A DNA stretch of 64,000 nt from assembly GCA_963978905.1 (NCBI GenBank), contig OZ022260.1:38252259-38316258 (forward strand), read 5' to 3'. The stretch's first letter is position 1. Each line of letters opens with the position of its first letter. Made by a program: the position numbers and the translations under genes. Of the stretch, positions 21,431 through 33,960 are shown one piece after another. Source of the DNA: Trichostrongylus colubriformis (taxonomy: Eukaryota; Nematoda; Chromadorea; Rhabditida; Trichostrongylidae). A model generated the notes under the pieces. That model was given only the letters and a program-made list of their open reading frames with translations. It had not been told where the DNA came from and did no database searches.

Positions 21431-23130
21431 GTACAATGAGGCATGATCATAGCGCTCAAAAAGTAGTTTCAGGTCGAGGTGACTCATCCGTAAAGAAAGA
21501 GACCAATGTGGTCTTTTCGAACATCGAAAATGCTACCATTGCTCTGTGAGTGAACGCGAGTTCGCGACGAAGAACTTGTGTAGGGGATGACGAGCAGACA
21601 AAAATAAAAAAGACAACAGACACCAAGCACGTGCACTTCACCTGAAATTCAGGGAGGAGACAGTATTGGTGGGCGTGGTCTATCGAACGCCACTAAAGTA
21701 TAGCATCGTTGTCAGGAATATTTCACAGTACTAACAAAACTAATCAGAGAAAATGAAGAAGACTGAACCGCACAGCTACCTATGCCAACCCCTTTGACAC
21801 GAACTCTGCTCGATGACAGTGCTGCGATCGAGTACGACGATACATAAATCAAAAATAATAAACCCAAAAAACCATCCGTAACGAGGCTAAATGACAGCCA
21901 ACGACCCACCACACCACGACTTTTTCCTACACAATTTCTTTCAGACTTTCGTACATTCTACGACCATCACAAACCGGATAAATTACAAATGGTCGAACGG
22001 CGAACACGTGTGAGGAACTATGAAATAAATTTTTTGCTTCAGTTAAGATAACGACTACATAGCATTAAATTACTCTGCAACAATACAATCCGACAACATG
22101 TACTGAAATATGAACCCCCCCCCCCACTTTTTTTGACCTCTACAGTACAAGTTGTTAGGGTAAAACAAGGGGCGATTCGATCCCTGGGGTGTACATTCAT
22201 ATGTCAGGATCTCGCACCACGGCATGTCGCAAGTGAAGCAATGCAGACGAGCTAGAGGCTCCATATTGTTGAGTCCCGAAGCGATTGCAAGTCAACTGCG
22301 TATCGCGCCCCTGGCATTACCGTGTAATCGTTCTAAAACCCAACTACCGCGACGCGCATAGCTCGCACACACTGCGTCGCATGCCGCTCGTCGTCGTGCG
22401 AAATCCTGACATAAGGGTACACACCTCGGTCCCCGTAGATGGCGGCGGTCGCAGAGGCGGCTAATTTCCACGACACCTGGTAGTGCCTTGATGGTTTACC
22501 CTTTCAAAAATCGCAGATGCACATGGAATGCTCTGCTTGGTCAGTGAACTAAGGTGGTCAACAGACGAAGAAATTTTTAATTCTCCATGAAAGGTTCCAT
22601 ACTAGACCCTGGAAGAACTAAGGGGTTAGTGTACCCAGGAATAGGGTCAAGCAAAGGTCGTAAACTTCAAGTAGATTTCATCGACGACCACCTCCTCCAG
22701 AGGGGTTCACTTTTGGACTTATGAAGTGGTCCATCGATTGACGACCTTTTTGTGAGACACCTTAAGAATAGGAGCAGGCAGCGTCATATTTTTCAGAAAT
22801 TTTCCATTACGTTAGTTTTTACACTGTTTGGCACTCATCTTGAAGACCACACAAGACGCGGTGCCCCCTTTTGTCACTACAGCAGTTTCTTAATGGATCT
22901 GTAGGATTGCCAATGACAAGGTGCCGGTCCATCTATGACCAGACCAGTGTTTTATACAAGAAAATCGGTCCTTGGGCCAAAATCTCTTCACGCTATAATT
23001 ATGGTATGTGATTTTCAATATAGGTCCACTGGGAAGAATCAACTTGATCATTTTTGTCTCTCGACAACTCATACGAATATACGTAAACAAGCAACATATC
23101 TACCCTCATTATGTCATATCAGAAAACGAG
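21431..23130. other. No supported gene
   Basis: Only short open frames occur. At 22270-22430 there is a diverged copy of the GAAGCGATTG / CGACGCGCATAGCTC repeat. The C tract at 22118 with CTTTTTTTGACC beside it resembles one end of a G-tract MITE, so an eroded copy may lie here. Confidence 0.35.
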
Positions 23131-23131
23131 A

Positions 23132-23920
23132 AAAAGTAGAAATTTCGGCACTATTCCACTATCACTACCCCAGATACGGCGAGTTGGTCAAAAAAATAAT
23201 TTTCGCTGAAACTTTGCCCAGGGGGGTTATTTGGGGTGCTGATCACGAATATGACATCCGTTTTTCGTGTTTGCGCCAATTTGGTGCAATTGCTCCATGT
23301 TGGTGCAACAACTCGTTTTCACCAAAATCGCTGAAACTTTGCCCGGGGGTTATTTGGTGTGCTGATCACGGATATGACATTGGTTTTCAGTGCGAGCGCC
23401 GTTTTTCAGCGCCTTTCAAGATTGCGCCAGTCATGTTCATTTCTGTTACAGTGCTTATATAACTGGAGAGCGTCATATTTCCGCTATCATCTTTCATTTG
23501 ATACTATCCTACAGTCATCATTGCACACTCAAGTGTATATGTTCGTCTAAGCCTTGAAAGGGATGAAAAGGTTTCCTTCTTCCTCAAGGCTTAGGCAAAA
23601 CTTGCGGGAACAGTGTGGTGCCCCCACTATATTTGCACTGCAATGGAACTAAACGACGTTAGCGCCTCAAACGGATGTCATATTTACGATCAGCACCCTA
23701 AATAACCCCCCTGGGCGAAGTTTCAGCGATTTTGGTGAAAGCGAGTTGTTGCACCAACATGGTGCAATTGCACCAAATTGGCGCAAACACCAGAAACGGA
23801 TGTCATATTCGTGATCAGCACACCAAATAACCCCCTGGGCAAAGTTTCAGCGAAAATTATTTTATTGACCAACTCGCTGTATCTGGGGTAGTGATAGTGG
23901 AATAGTGCCGAAATTTCAAT
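23132..23920. mobile_element. Fold-back element with ~150-200-bp arms
   Basis: The left arm (GAAATTTCGGCACTATTCCA, TACCCCAGATAC, CGCTGAAACTTTGCCC, GATCACGAATATGACATCCG) returns inverted at about 23690-23920. A second tandem partial unit lies in the left half (23300-23400). The 28084-28477 element shares the AAACTTTG...GATCACGAATATGACATCCG core. It is non-coding. Confidence 0.75.
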
Positions 23921-23925
23921 AAATA

Positions 23926-25510
23926 TCCTACTATATATAATTCGCTTAGTATGTCTGTGTGTGTGTGTGTGTGTGTCTGTGTGTGTGTGTGTGTGTTTGT
24001 CCGTCTGTCACGAAATTCATATCTCGCGTCGCAGCAAAGCTGGGACGCTGAATTTTACAAGTGATATAGGGGGTGCCAAGTGAATCTCAGCGGTGGTGGA
24101 CCGAAAGTGATAGCAGCTGATAAGGGCTGATAAGGAGCCTCGGAAGGCAAATGGCACCAAACCCGTTTCGCCTTTCGGGTTGATCTTAAAGCGCTGACAC
24201 CCATAGCTGTTTTGCGAGATGGGACGGGGACATTAATGGTGGATGACCAGCATTGATAACGGTTGATAAGATTCGATAAGGAGCGTAAAAAGGCTAGAGT
24301 CGTCAAATTCGTTTCGCTTTTCGCGTTGCTCCAAGAGCGCTGACACTCATGGGAGTTTAGCAGGGTGGGTCAGGGACATTAATGGTGGGTGATGGGTGGG
24401 TCAGGGACATTAATGGTGGGTGATCCAAGTTGATAATGGTTGATGAGATTTGATAATGAGCACGGGATGGCAAATGTCGTCGAATTCGTTTTGCCTTTCG
24501 CGTTGATCCAAGAGCGCTGACATTTATAAGTGTTTTGCGGGATGGGGCAGGAACATTAATGGTGGGTGCCCCGCACTGATAATGGTTGATAAGATTCGAT
24601 AAGGGGCGTAAGAAGGCTAGAGTCGTCAAATTCGTTTCGCCTTTCGCGTTGATCCAGGAGCGCTGACACTCATGGGTGTTTAGCAGGGTGGGACGGGGAC
24701 ATTAATAGTGGGTGATCCAAACTGATAATGGTTGATAAGCTTCGATTAGGAGCGTGAGAAAGGGAAATGTCACCGAGGCCGGCTTGCTTTTACGGCTAAC
24801 AGTGGAATGTTCATATCGCAGGTATTGTAGGGTACGGGTACTGTTGGGTACAGGAGCCTCAGTGAAACTGATAACGGCTTACAGTGACTGATAAGAACCG
24901 TTAAGAATTGGATGGGATTAAATCCTTGCTAACATTGTACGACCGCTTTAGCTATAGCGTCTGATGCGCGGTGGCATCGGATGAACATATTTTGTTTATG
25001 TTCTGATATCACTGACCGATGTATCGACCGCTGAATGCCTGGCGTTCCAAAAAATGGTGCGTTTCTCTTGATAATGCGATCTCCATGATAATCGTGATAC
25101 AACCTATATTTGTGATAGCAAAGCAAGCGGTTCACTCGGAATCATTTTCTAATGCGTTACTTGCAGCAACACTGGGTATCGACCGCTAGACTATGTGAAA
25201 TTTCAAGTAGTGAATCGTGTTTACGAAAACGATGAACATCGATAAGCGGGATATGGCCTACCATCAATGTGTACGAATTAGATTCTCAGCAAATGATCTA
25301 TTTGTTACCAATCGATGCAATCGAGTACAAAACTATCGATTTCCAAACTACTCAAATTTCCAATGATGACCAGTTGGCTGGCGCACACTACTGCGCGCGA
25401 TTCATGTGGATTACGTGCAAAATGGGTTCCATGCAAAACGATTGGAGTATACCGATTCAAAATGCTTTTTTATCACGCCATCTTCTCTGCTTTTTTGCAA
25501 TTCAATAGCT
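23926..25510. repeat. Repeat unit A with 145-bp minisatellite
   Basis: The unit starts TCCTACTATATATAATTCGC followed by a (GT)n tract. It then carries about five 145-bp monomers (24070-24790), a GCTAACAGTGGAATGTTCA block and an ATCGACCGCTAG block, ending in a CAGTTGGCTGGCGC fragment. Unit B at 25763-27625 has the same order. TC at the left edge followed by this AT-rich start resembles Helitron 5' ends. A CTAG lies at 25186-25189, but homology between the units runs past it, so a Helitron is only a suggestion. Confidence 0.65.
24055..24790. repeat. ~145-bp tandem repeat array A
   Basis: Monomers are marked by GGGACATTAATGGTGGGTG recurring at about 24228, 24374, 24552 and 24697. Each is followed by TGATAAGATTCGATAAGGAG, a TCGTCAAATTCGTTTCGC block and GAGCGCTGACACTCAT. 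A short 31-bp local duplication occurs at 24374-24405. Open frames across it are repeat translations, not genes. Confidence 0.85.
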
Positions 25511-25762
25511 CAGCTGGGGAGCAAGCAGAGGGAAGGAAATCTCCGCTCCGCTGTGGTCGGGCAAGACACACCCATTTTGCACAACATCGCCATGAATCGC
25601 GCAGTAATCTGCGCCAGCCAACTGGTTGAAAAATAAGCAGGCAAACAGAAACGCTGCCATATCCGCAAATAGTGGTGCAAAGAATAGCGCCGTCCCTACG
25701 GAACGAGAAATTGTACACGAATATAAAACTACAAGGTCATACACGGAGGAAAGGTTTCGTCA

Positions 25763-27625
25763 TCCTACTCTATATAATTCGCTTAGTATGTCTGCGCGCG
25801 TGTGTGTGTGTGTGTCCGTCTGTCTGTCACGAAATTCATATCTCGCGTTGCAGGAAAGCTGGAACGCTGAATTTTACAAATGATATAGGGGGTGGTAAGG
25901 GGACCCAGGCGGTGGTGGACCGGAAGTGATAGCAGCTGATACGCGCTGATAAGGAGCCTTTAAAGGCGAATGTCACCAAAGTCGTTTCGCTTTTCGGGTT
26001 GATCGTAGAGCGCTGTCACTTATTGGTGTTTTGTGGGATGGGGCGGGGACATTAATAGTGGGTGAGCCAACTTGATAACAGTTGATAAGATACGATAAGG
26101 AGCGTGAAATGGCTAGAGTCGTCAAATCCGTTACGCTTTTCGCATTGATCCTGGAGCACTAAAACTCATAGGTGTTGAGCAGGGTGGACCACGGACTTTA
26201 ATGGTGGGTGGTCCAAATTGATAATGTTGATAAGATATGATAAGAAACATGAGAAGGCAAATGTCGTCAAATTCGTTTCACCTTTCGGGTTGATCCCAGA
26301 GCGCCGATATCCATAGGTGTCCTGAGTCTCGTGACAGGGACATTAATGGTGGTTGACCCGCACTGATAACGGTTGATAAGATTCGATAAGGAGCGTAAAG
26401 AGGCTGGAGTCGTCGAATCCGTTTCGTCTTTCGCGTTGACCCTACATCGCTGACACTCATAGGTGTTTTACGGGATGGGACGGGGACATTAATAGTGGGT
26501 GAGACAGCTCGATAACGGTTGATAAGATACGATAAGGAGTGAAATGGCAAATGCCGTCAAATTCGTTTCGCGTTTTGCGTCGATCCAAGAGCGCTTACAT
26601 TCATAGGTGTTTAGCAGGGTGGAAAGGGAACATCAATGGTGAGTGATCCAAATTTGTTATCGGTTGATAAGATTCGATAAGGAGCGTCGGGATGCGAATG
26701 TCTTCGAGTCCGTTTCGTCTTTCGCGTTGACCTCAGAGCGTTGACACTCATAGGTGTTTTGCAGGATGGAACGGGAACATCAATTGTGGGTGACCTGCAT
26801 TGGTAACTGTTGATAAGATTCGATAAGGAGCGTGAGAAGGAAAATGTCACCAACGCCGGTACGCTTTTGCGGCTAACAGTGGAATGTTCACATTCGCAGG
26901 TATTGTAGGGTACAGGGACCTAAGTGGTACTGTTGGGTACAGGAGCCTCAGTGATAACGACTTACAGTGGCTGATAAGAATAGTTAGGAATTATGGGATG
27001 AAATCCTTTACATCGCTTGCTACTACTATACGACCACTTAAGCAAAGACGTCTGACGCTCAGTGGCATTGGGTGAACATGATCTATTTATGTTCTGATAT
27101 CATTGGCCGATGTATCGACCGCTGAATTGCCTAGCGTTCCAAAAAGTGGTGCAGTCTCTGGATACTGCGATCTACATTGATAATCATGATACAACCTATA
27201 TTTGTGATAGCAAAGCAAGCGTTTGACTCGGAATCATTCTCTAATTCGGTACTGGCAGCAACACTGGGTGTCGACCGCTAGACTGCAAAATTCCAAATGG
27301 TGGAACATGTTTACGAAAACGATAAACGTCGATAATCGGGATATGGATCTACCATCAATGTGTAGGAATTAGATACTCAGCAAGTGAACAAATTGTTACC
27401 GATCGATGCAGTCGAATACAAAACTATCGATGTCTAAACTATCCAAACTCCCAATGATGACCTAAACCAGTTGACACACGCACACTACTGCGCGCGATTC
27501 GTGTCGATGACGTGCAAAACGGGTTAGATGCAAAGCGACTGAAGTATGGTAACACCGAAATGCTTTTTCATCATGCCATCTTCTCAGCTTTTATCCAAAT
27601 AAATAGTTCAGCTGGAAGCAGAGGA
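25763..27625. repeat. Repeat unit B with 145-bp minisatellite
   Basis: It has the same order as unit A: a TCCTACTCTATATAATTCGC start, GT tract, 145-bp array (25870-26855, about seven monomers), GCTAACAGTGGAATGTTCAC, GATCATGTTCACC-type block, CGACCGCTAG, and a terminal CAGTTGACACACGC fragment. It is longer than unit A mainly because it has more monomers. Confidence 0.65.
25870..26855. repeat. ~145-bp tandem repeat array B
   Basis: GGGACATTAATRGTGGGTG or close variants recur at about 26048, 26193, 26338, 26485, 26628 and 26776, a spacing of 143-148 bp. Monomers diverge by scattered substitutions, so the array is not freshly expanded. Confidence 0.85.
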
Positions 27626-27992
27626 AAGGAAGATTTCCACTCAACTTCATATAGTCCATCTCCCGAAAACTGATTGGGCGTGTCCTTCGAAGTTGGATGA
27701 ATGGCGAGAGTGAGAGTACGTGGCGAGAGTGAGAGTGTGTGGCGGGGTGAGAGAATTGAGAGAGTTTGGTACACGTTTATACAAGTCCGTAGGACACGCC
27801 TACTCAGTTTTTGGGAAATGGACTGTACACATCTGTGGTTGTGCCGATCAAACCCATTTTGCACAGCATCGCCATGAATCGCGCGCAGTAGTGTGCGCCC
27901 GCCAGCTGGTTTCTCATACCCGGACTAGGCAAAACATTTTACAGCTACTTCGAGGAAATCATTGGAAATAATCTTAACCCATTCGCGCCCAT

Positions 27993-28012
27993 GTCAGCCA
28001 CCGGTGGCTGAC
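27993..28012. repeat. Perfect 20-bp palindrome
   Basis: GTCAGCCACCGGTGGCTGAC equals its own reverse complement. A near-palindromic relative, GTCAGCCACATGTGGCCGAC, lies at 28579-28598. The two flank the fold-back element at 28084-28477, and the phrases AGACCCC/AAGGCCCC lie near both. They may be the ends of a host transposon into which the fold-back inserted. Confidence 0.6.
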
Positions 28013-28083
28013 AGACGTTTCATGGACCTCCTGCTAGCACCCTTTGACATTCAAGACAGGTTTTTGGGTCAAACAACTGCCTG

Positions 28084-28477
28084 CACCCTCCTGCTCTTAT
28101 GCAAGCCATGGGCCGGAGGAAGGGGGCCTGTACCCCTATAAAGACCCCCACAAAGCAAAAAAAAATAGTTTGCACTGAAACTTTGCTTAGGGGGGTTATT
28201 TTGGGTGCTGATCACGAATATGACATCCGTTTTTGTCGTTTCCGCCAAATTGGTGCAATTGCACCATGTTGGTGCAACAACTAGTTTTCACCAAATCCGC
28301 TGAAACTTTGTCCAGGAGGGTTATTTGGGAAAACGGATGCCATATTCGTGATCAGCACCCCAAAGAACCCCCTTAAGCAAAGTTTCAGAGCAAACTATTT
28401 TTTTGCTTTTTGGGGGTCTCTATAAGGGTACAGGCCCCCTTCCTCCGGCCCATGGCTTGCATAAGAGCAGGAGGGTG
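28084..28477. mobile_element. Fold-back element, ~390 bp
   Basis: The outer arms CACCCTCCTGCTCTTATGCA and GCCATGGGCCGGAGGAAGG return as exact or near-exact reverse complements at the right end. Inside are GGGGGTCTTTATA arms and the AAACTTTG...GATCACGAATATGACATCCG core also found at 23132-23920. It is non-coding. Confidence 0.75.
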
Positions 28478-29232
28478 AATAGCCACCTCCCCTAACTACA
28501 TTGACGAAAAAAACGGAAAAAAAACAAAAAATAACCATGAAATACAAAGAAAATCAAAAAAAGTGGCCTGTGGGACCGTGTCAGCCACATGTGGCCGACA
28601 GCAAGGCCCCGCCCGAAACCGGCGCGGAATGTGTGAAAAATACAGGGTGGCAAATAAATACGTGCGCCATAAAAAGCGTTCAAATTTTAGTTTTTGCTAA
28701 CGAATTTCTGACGAAATTTATTTTTTTAAACAGGAGGTGATAAAATTCTATGACTATAAAGAATTTTCGAAGTGGCCGCCATGAATTTATACAGACTTCA
28801 TTTCGCTTCTTCATGGAATCGATGCTGCGCCGCACGTAGTTATCGTCCAGATCGTTCTGCTATTTTTTTGTGAAATGAAAAGTTAGCAAAGAGTGAGATG
28901 AATGAGTACTCGACGAGAAATTGCTGAGTTTTTCGTCCCACTCTTAGCTGACTGTGCAATCGCGTCACGGCTTGGGCAGGTCTTCGTCATGCCATTGAAA
29001 CAAAAACCAATTTTTACGAAGCAGTAATAAGAAGGAAGTGTGTACACTAAAAAAATAAAAGAATGGACAAATGCGGTTTACAGTAGCTAAAACTGAGGGG
29101 AACGCCAAGGGCACGTAATTATTCGCCACCCTATAGTACGGAAGGTAATGGGAAATACCAGAAGAACTCAAACCTTTCACTGATCTCATCAATACACTCA
29201 TTTTTATTTGTTCTTATTGGGGGGGGGGGGAG

Positions 29233-29521
29233 AAGACAAAGTTTTTGGCGCTATCCAATCCCTTTTGTGGGATGCGCCGCGCATTCCAGTTCATTTCAGA
29301 ATTGCGGTGGCTGGTGTATGCGATGGGGCCTATGCAATGACTTGCGGTGGCCAGCCGATGTACCAGTCAGTGCTTTTATTCTCCCAGAAAGCCTGATACC
29401 AATTTACTTGTCCCGGAGGAATGGAATGCTTGGTTTGCTTGAGCGAGGTTGATGCGGGATTTGATCCCCGCACCATGAGAGTGGGGAGCGCGCCATCTAT
29501 CACTACACCACCTCTGCCCTT
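29233..29521 (-). mobile_element. tRNA-derived SINE, copy 2
   Basis: It is the same family as 8375-8674. On the minus strand it begins GGCAGAGGTGGTGTAGTGA, has the B-box-like GGGGATCAAATCCC and ends GCGCCAAAAACTTTG. It has diverged from copy 1 mainly by small indels in the body. A clear target duplication was not seen; a G tract adjoins the tail side. Confidence 0.75.
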
Positions 29522-30741
29522 GTTGTATATCACCTATTTGATCCACTTACATATTCAACTGATACACTTATAAGGCCGCGCTTATATCCTGCTTGAACAG
29601 TGTCCACAACTGGGTGATTTGTGGAATCGTGGAAATGGCGTGAAGCGTGGAAGATACTCATTGAGTGGGAGAATGGTGGCACCAACAAGTGTTCAAATCT
29701 TCTCCCGACTTTTTCACCAAATTTAGAAGTTGCCAATTCCTCAACCGAACGCCGCCTTAAAACTTGTAGTTCGCTAGTAGTTCGTGTGAATATCGAATGC
29801 GTATCGATCCAAGTCAATGATCCTGTGTGCAAAATCGGAAATGAAAATACTATCGGTAGCGAAGACCATTACAGAACAGCATTACAGGGAAGGAGATCGA
29901 AACTTATGAAGTACAAGTGAGTCCAGGTTGCATAGCATAGCACGCGCTGCGACGAATCCGATTGTGCTGAATCGCAGTTCCGCAAGTATGGCAGCCGGCT
30001 GGTCATTATATTTCTGAAAACTTTAAAGCCGAATGTTTCCTACGGGATCTCCCCCCCCCCCCCCCCCCCCCAAGAACGTGCCCAGGGACAGTTCGTTGTC
30101 CCATTAACCCTCACCTCCTCACATGGTAAAGACTTCACTGCTTTCTTTTAACAATGATTTATCCTTAGTTACTTAGATGATAAGTGGACCCTACGGTCTG
30201 TCTGTGGTTTGTCAAGAAGGCAATGAAATCTTGTTAGGCAATTTCTGATGATCAGACATAAAAGTTTGTCACAACCCTCGGTCCCATATTGTTGTCTCCT
30301 TTGAAAACTTTGCCAAATTTCGCAGTAAGGGGGCATGTACCATTAGAACAGGATTTCGCAACGCGGCGTACGCACAAGGATGCCGCGTGTGGTTGGGTCT
30401 TGAAGCGATTGCACTGTCCCGCGCCTCATTGCCTCCCAACGGCAATCGCTTTAGTATCCTAGTACGTACACGGGGTGACGGTTGGGGCACACGGTCAGTA
30501 GGGACCCAGGTCACGCAGTGATCATGCCCATCCCTTTAACATATTCCCTGTAACAGTTTTCTCAAGAGATGTATGAAGGATAAAGTTTCATCAACAAATT
30601 ATCTGAATAACCTATGTCATAGGGCCAAAGGCCACAGGATGTCTCACAGTCGCAGCCGAGGTAAGAATCCTTGTGTCCAAACCTACACCCACGTACACCA
30701 ACTCCACCTTGCACGCATCGCATAGCACTCCGCATGCCGCG

Positions 30742-30941
30742 TGAGGCCGTGTTCACGCTTTGCGGTGCCGGCGGCAGTGCGTGGCTGCGTTTCCTTGCGT
30801 CTCTGCCTGTGCCACCCTGTCTCGTTGACTGCGTCGTTTTTGCTCCTCCCCCATGTCACTCTGCCTCGCTGTCTGTGAACGCAGCCACGCCCTGCCGGCG
30901 CAAAGTACGAACGCGGCCTAACGAAATCTTATTCTTACGAT
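30742..30941. mobile_element. Harbinger-like MITE, copy 1 (diverged)
   Basis: The ends GAGGCCGTGTTCACGCTTTG and CAAAGTACGAACGCGGCC are inverted. The interior GCGGCAGTGCGTGGCTGCG mirrors CGCAGCCACGCCCTGCCGGC. It is related to 32585-32823 and 36487-36671. Confidence 0.65.
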
Positions 30942-32584
30942 ACCGATACGAGGTAAGCGGTATCATAGACCGCAGCCACAAAACCGATGGAGCTTGTCTA
31001 CTACCTTTAACACCATCAGTGAGCTGACAATGAGTAAACCATTTTATCCCCTCATGATCATTGAATGCTTTGCCAACTTGGAAAGAAAATTATCTTCAAA
31101 AAATCTGAAAATATATAAAACACATTCTACGTGAATTTGATCACGCCTACACTTTTCCAGAGATAGACCAAATGGTAGGGGTAACAGATAAAAAAACGAA
31201 CTGCTTTGCGACAGCTGAGATTACGGAAAGGCGGTTTTAAAGACTGCCTATTTCTCATTCTCCTTTCCTACTTGCCGCCTCAAAAATGCCACCGACATAT
31301 GCGTGCGACAGTTGACGTTCTCCACCTCGTCACATTACTTTACAACATAAAGTACCATCCCTCCGATAAATATTGCCACAAGTGGATACGTTAACGATCT
31401 TAAGCACTCACGCTGACGCCACATAAATGAGCCATCTATGCTGACAATAACTGCCACTTCATTTTTCACCGCTCCTCGCGATGGAAATATTGCGCTCTCA
31501 GATCGTAATGGAATTTCTTTCAGCAGTGACAATGGCCATCGTAGAAAAGCAATTTTTCCAGTATTTTATTGGAAGGCCATTAAATGAACATCGTTGATGC
31601 TGTGGGAGGGGGGGGGGGAGGACCAGTGGAAGATGCAGTGCATGCAAAGAAGAGTCGTGCTGCTCTTACCTCAGTCAGAAACGGTCTCCATAATCTTTTG
31701 AGTTTCCCATTCCTTAAGAAAAGAGGTAAATTTGTCGCGAATCAAAAATAAAAGTAAAAGGACCCGTAATTGCGGCGAGGAGAAAAAGGAACAAGGTAAT
31801 TAAGTAAAATAAAGTTTGGGATCACTATTCTTCTCGTTGATTTTTGCTGCGAACGTATACGCTCCCGTGTCGCATTGCTGAGTGACGCGGATAAGTGATA
31901 CACGGCAGCGATGCACAGTTGAAGAACGTGCCTACTATTGTAGGCGGAGCTCGGCCACGGGGAGTTCACCGGCCATTGAAAGGTGTGAAGCGCCGAATGC
32001 AGCGAATTGAGCCCGCTCTGCATGAACCTACCGTGCACACTCAGCACATTCACTTCTTAGTTATCGCTCATGCTGCCTTAGAACTAGACTGAAGTCCTAC
32101 AAAACCTGACGCCGAGGATAGAGAGTAGTCACAATAGTGGCCAGTACGTAAAAATAACAAATAGAGAGTTTGCACCTAAGTATTTCTATACAGCAGTTCA
32201 ATCCAATTCGCATTCAAAATAACAGTTAATTTTACATGTGTCTTAGTTTCTCGCCTTTTCCATATAAGCCCACTACACTTCCCTAAAAAAGGAAATATTC
32301 GTGAATCTTCAGAATGCATTCAACTTCATACTATCTACGATTATCCATTGACAAACACTGCTTCTCTAACTTAAATAAATAGAGCTCACGTAAATAGAGC
32401 TCACATCATTCATAAGATACTTCGCTTCTTTTCCTGAGTTGCGTCAAATGTTAAAGAGAGGAGGAGTTTGGTGATGTAGAAGACAACTATTAGATACTGA
32501 GCCAGGTTCAGGCCTTTCAGGAAGACGATCTTCGAAACGTCTGGTCATTCACAAAGTACAGTAACCACGCTGACATAGCAGTCT

Positions 32585-32823
32585 TAGGCCGCGGTCATAC
32601 TTTGCGTTGTCTGCGGCAGGGCGTGGCCGCGTATCTTGCGTCTCCACACTGCCTCGTTGCCTGCGTCATCTCTGCACCTCCCCCGTGCCACTCTCTCTCG
32701 CTGCCTGTGAGAGAGAGTGGAACGGGGGAGGTGCAGAGATGACGCAGGCAACGAGGCAGTGTGGAGACGCAAGATACGCGGCCACGCCCTGCCGCAGACA
32801 ACGCAAAGTATGACCGCGGCCTT
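32585..32823. mobile_element. Harbinger-like MITE, copy 2, near-perfect palindrome
   Basis: The left half (GGCCGCGGTCATACTTTGCG through CACTCTCTCTCGCTGCCTGT) is mirrored almost base for base by the right half. TTA is found at both borders (TTAGGCC and GGCCTTA). A 3-bp TTA duplication with GG-start ends is typical of PIF/Harbinger elements. It is non-coding; open frames on both strands are mirror images. Confidence 0.8.
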
Positions 32824-33616
32824 ATTGAGACTTATGTATATCGATGTCGAGGTTCTATGAAGGGAGAAGTAGTAGATTATCAAACACCTTGTTTGATTTT
32901 TAGCGGCAAGTCTAGCAGCTCGGACAAAATATTGCAGACGCATGACCGGAAGCCCCAAAACTTTGAGAAACTCATCGATAAATCAGCACTCTTCCACTAA
33001 TATTCATTTGTGAAATGAAATTAATTTTCCTGCTTAAATGCAACACCACTTACTCTGCTTCATGTGTCAGCAATTACACATAATCAGTGAGGTCATCGGG
33101 ATTTCCGTCGTCGCCATACTGCTTCGTGGTGTTATCTGCTTATTGCTCCGATCACACAGGATTTACTATCTTTAGTGCATTTCCTGGAAGATTTCCGACT
33201 TAATTCGATCAATTCTCCCGCTCAATGTGTCTACAGAGCACTAATCGTATTAACCTTATTGGTCTGCTTCGTTGATCCCCCAATAACCCTCGAATACCAA
33301 CTGCACCCACCAAGAGAGAGCATGTGGGACGCGTTTGGCATACTAACAAGGAGTCAGTTTTTAGTCGTGCATCACATTACATTTTATGATACAGCATATA
33401 CAAATGCCAACATGATCAGCGCTCTCACTGGTTATCATAAAATATTTACCTCAAGATTAACCTTTTTCGTGACCTTTCCTCCTTAAATATAAGACCGCTT
33501 GCATTCCCAATCACGAAAAAATGGGTCCTGCAGCAATCTGTCAGTTGTAAACTATATCTATAAGAAAAACAAATCCATTGGGTTGTACAACAATTTCGTT
33601 TGATTCTTTATCCTCT

Positions 33617-33960
33617 TTATTCACTACGTCCTCCTTGTTTCCCAATAAAATGTACATATGTTTTCAATTGAGCTTTTTCTGCTCCACAAAATCCTTCTTC
33701 GTATTTCGAATAATGTAGTTGTCTTACAGATTCTCGAGATAGAACACCCAGGAGGCAAAAATCTGCAATTTCGCCACCGGCTCCTCTTTGCTTATCATCG
33801 GGGTCCACAGAGCTGAACTTCTGCGTTCTATGTCGAACAAGTGATAGGAGTGATACACTACTGGTCAATTTGTTACTATATTCAAGGTTTTCGGCCAAAT
33901 ATAACCGTTTGATAAAGCCTTGACCATGAGCGACAGGTGTCGCAAGTGCGGAATTTTTAC
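33617..33960 (-). CDS. Candidate 3'-terminal exon, unrecognised gene
   Basis: After a CCCAGCAG acceptor the frame is open for about 113 codons (NSALATPVAHGQGFIKRLYL ... IGKQGGRSE) to a TAA. Composition is protein-like, with mixed charge and no low complexity. No ATG begins it, so it needs upstream exons, which were not found between here and ubxn-1. The product was not recognised. It could alternatively be a chance open frame. Confidence 0.35.

Larger units (their letters stand above)
29522..33616. other. Intergenic DNA with two MITEs; a weak candidate exon at about 31408-31520 (minus)
   Basis: It contains a 22-base C tract at 30050-30071, the CGCGGC/GAAGCGATTG repeat near 30370 and two Harbinger-like MITEs (30742-30941 and 32585-32823). 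On the minus strand 31520-31408 is open (EIPLRSESAIFPS...SFMWRQR) and ends at a GTGAGT donor, but partners were not found. The minus frame 29530-29832 and the plus frame 33175-33486 look partly protein-like but lack splice support. Confidence 0.35.

Noticed and set aside
24055..24790. CRISPR-like regular repeats
   Set aside because: Units are 145 bp with no unique spacers and the genome is eukaryotic; this is a minisatellite.
24055..26853. Several minus-strand open frames with repeated peptide phrases (SNLINRYQ..INVPVPSRKT)
   Set aside because: Each is one translation of the 145-bp minisatellite monomer; the frames stop and restart between monomers.
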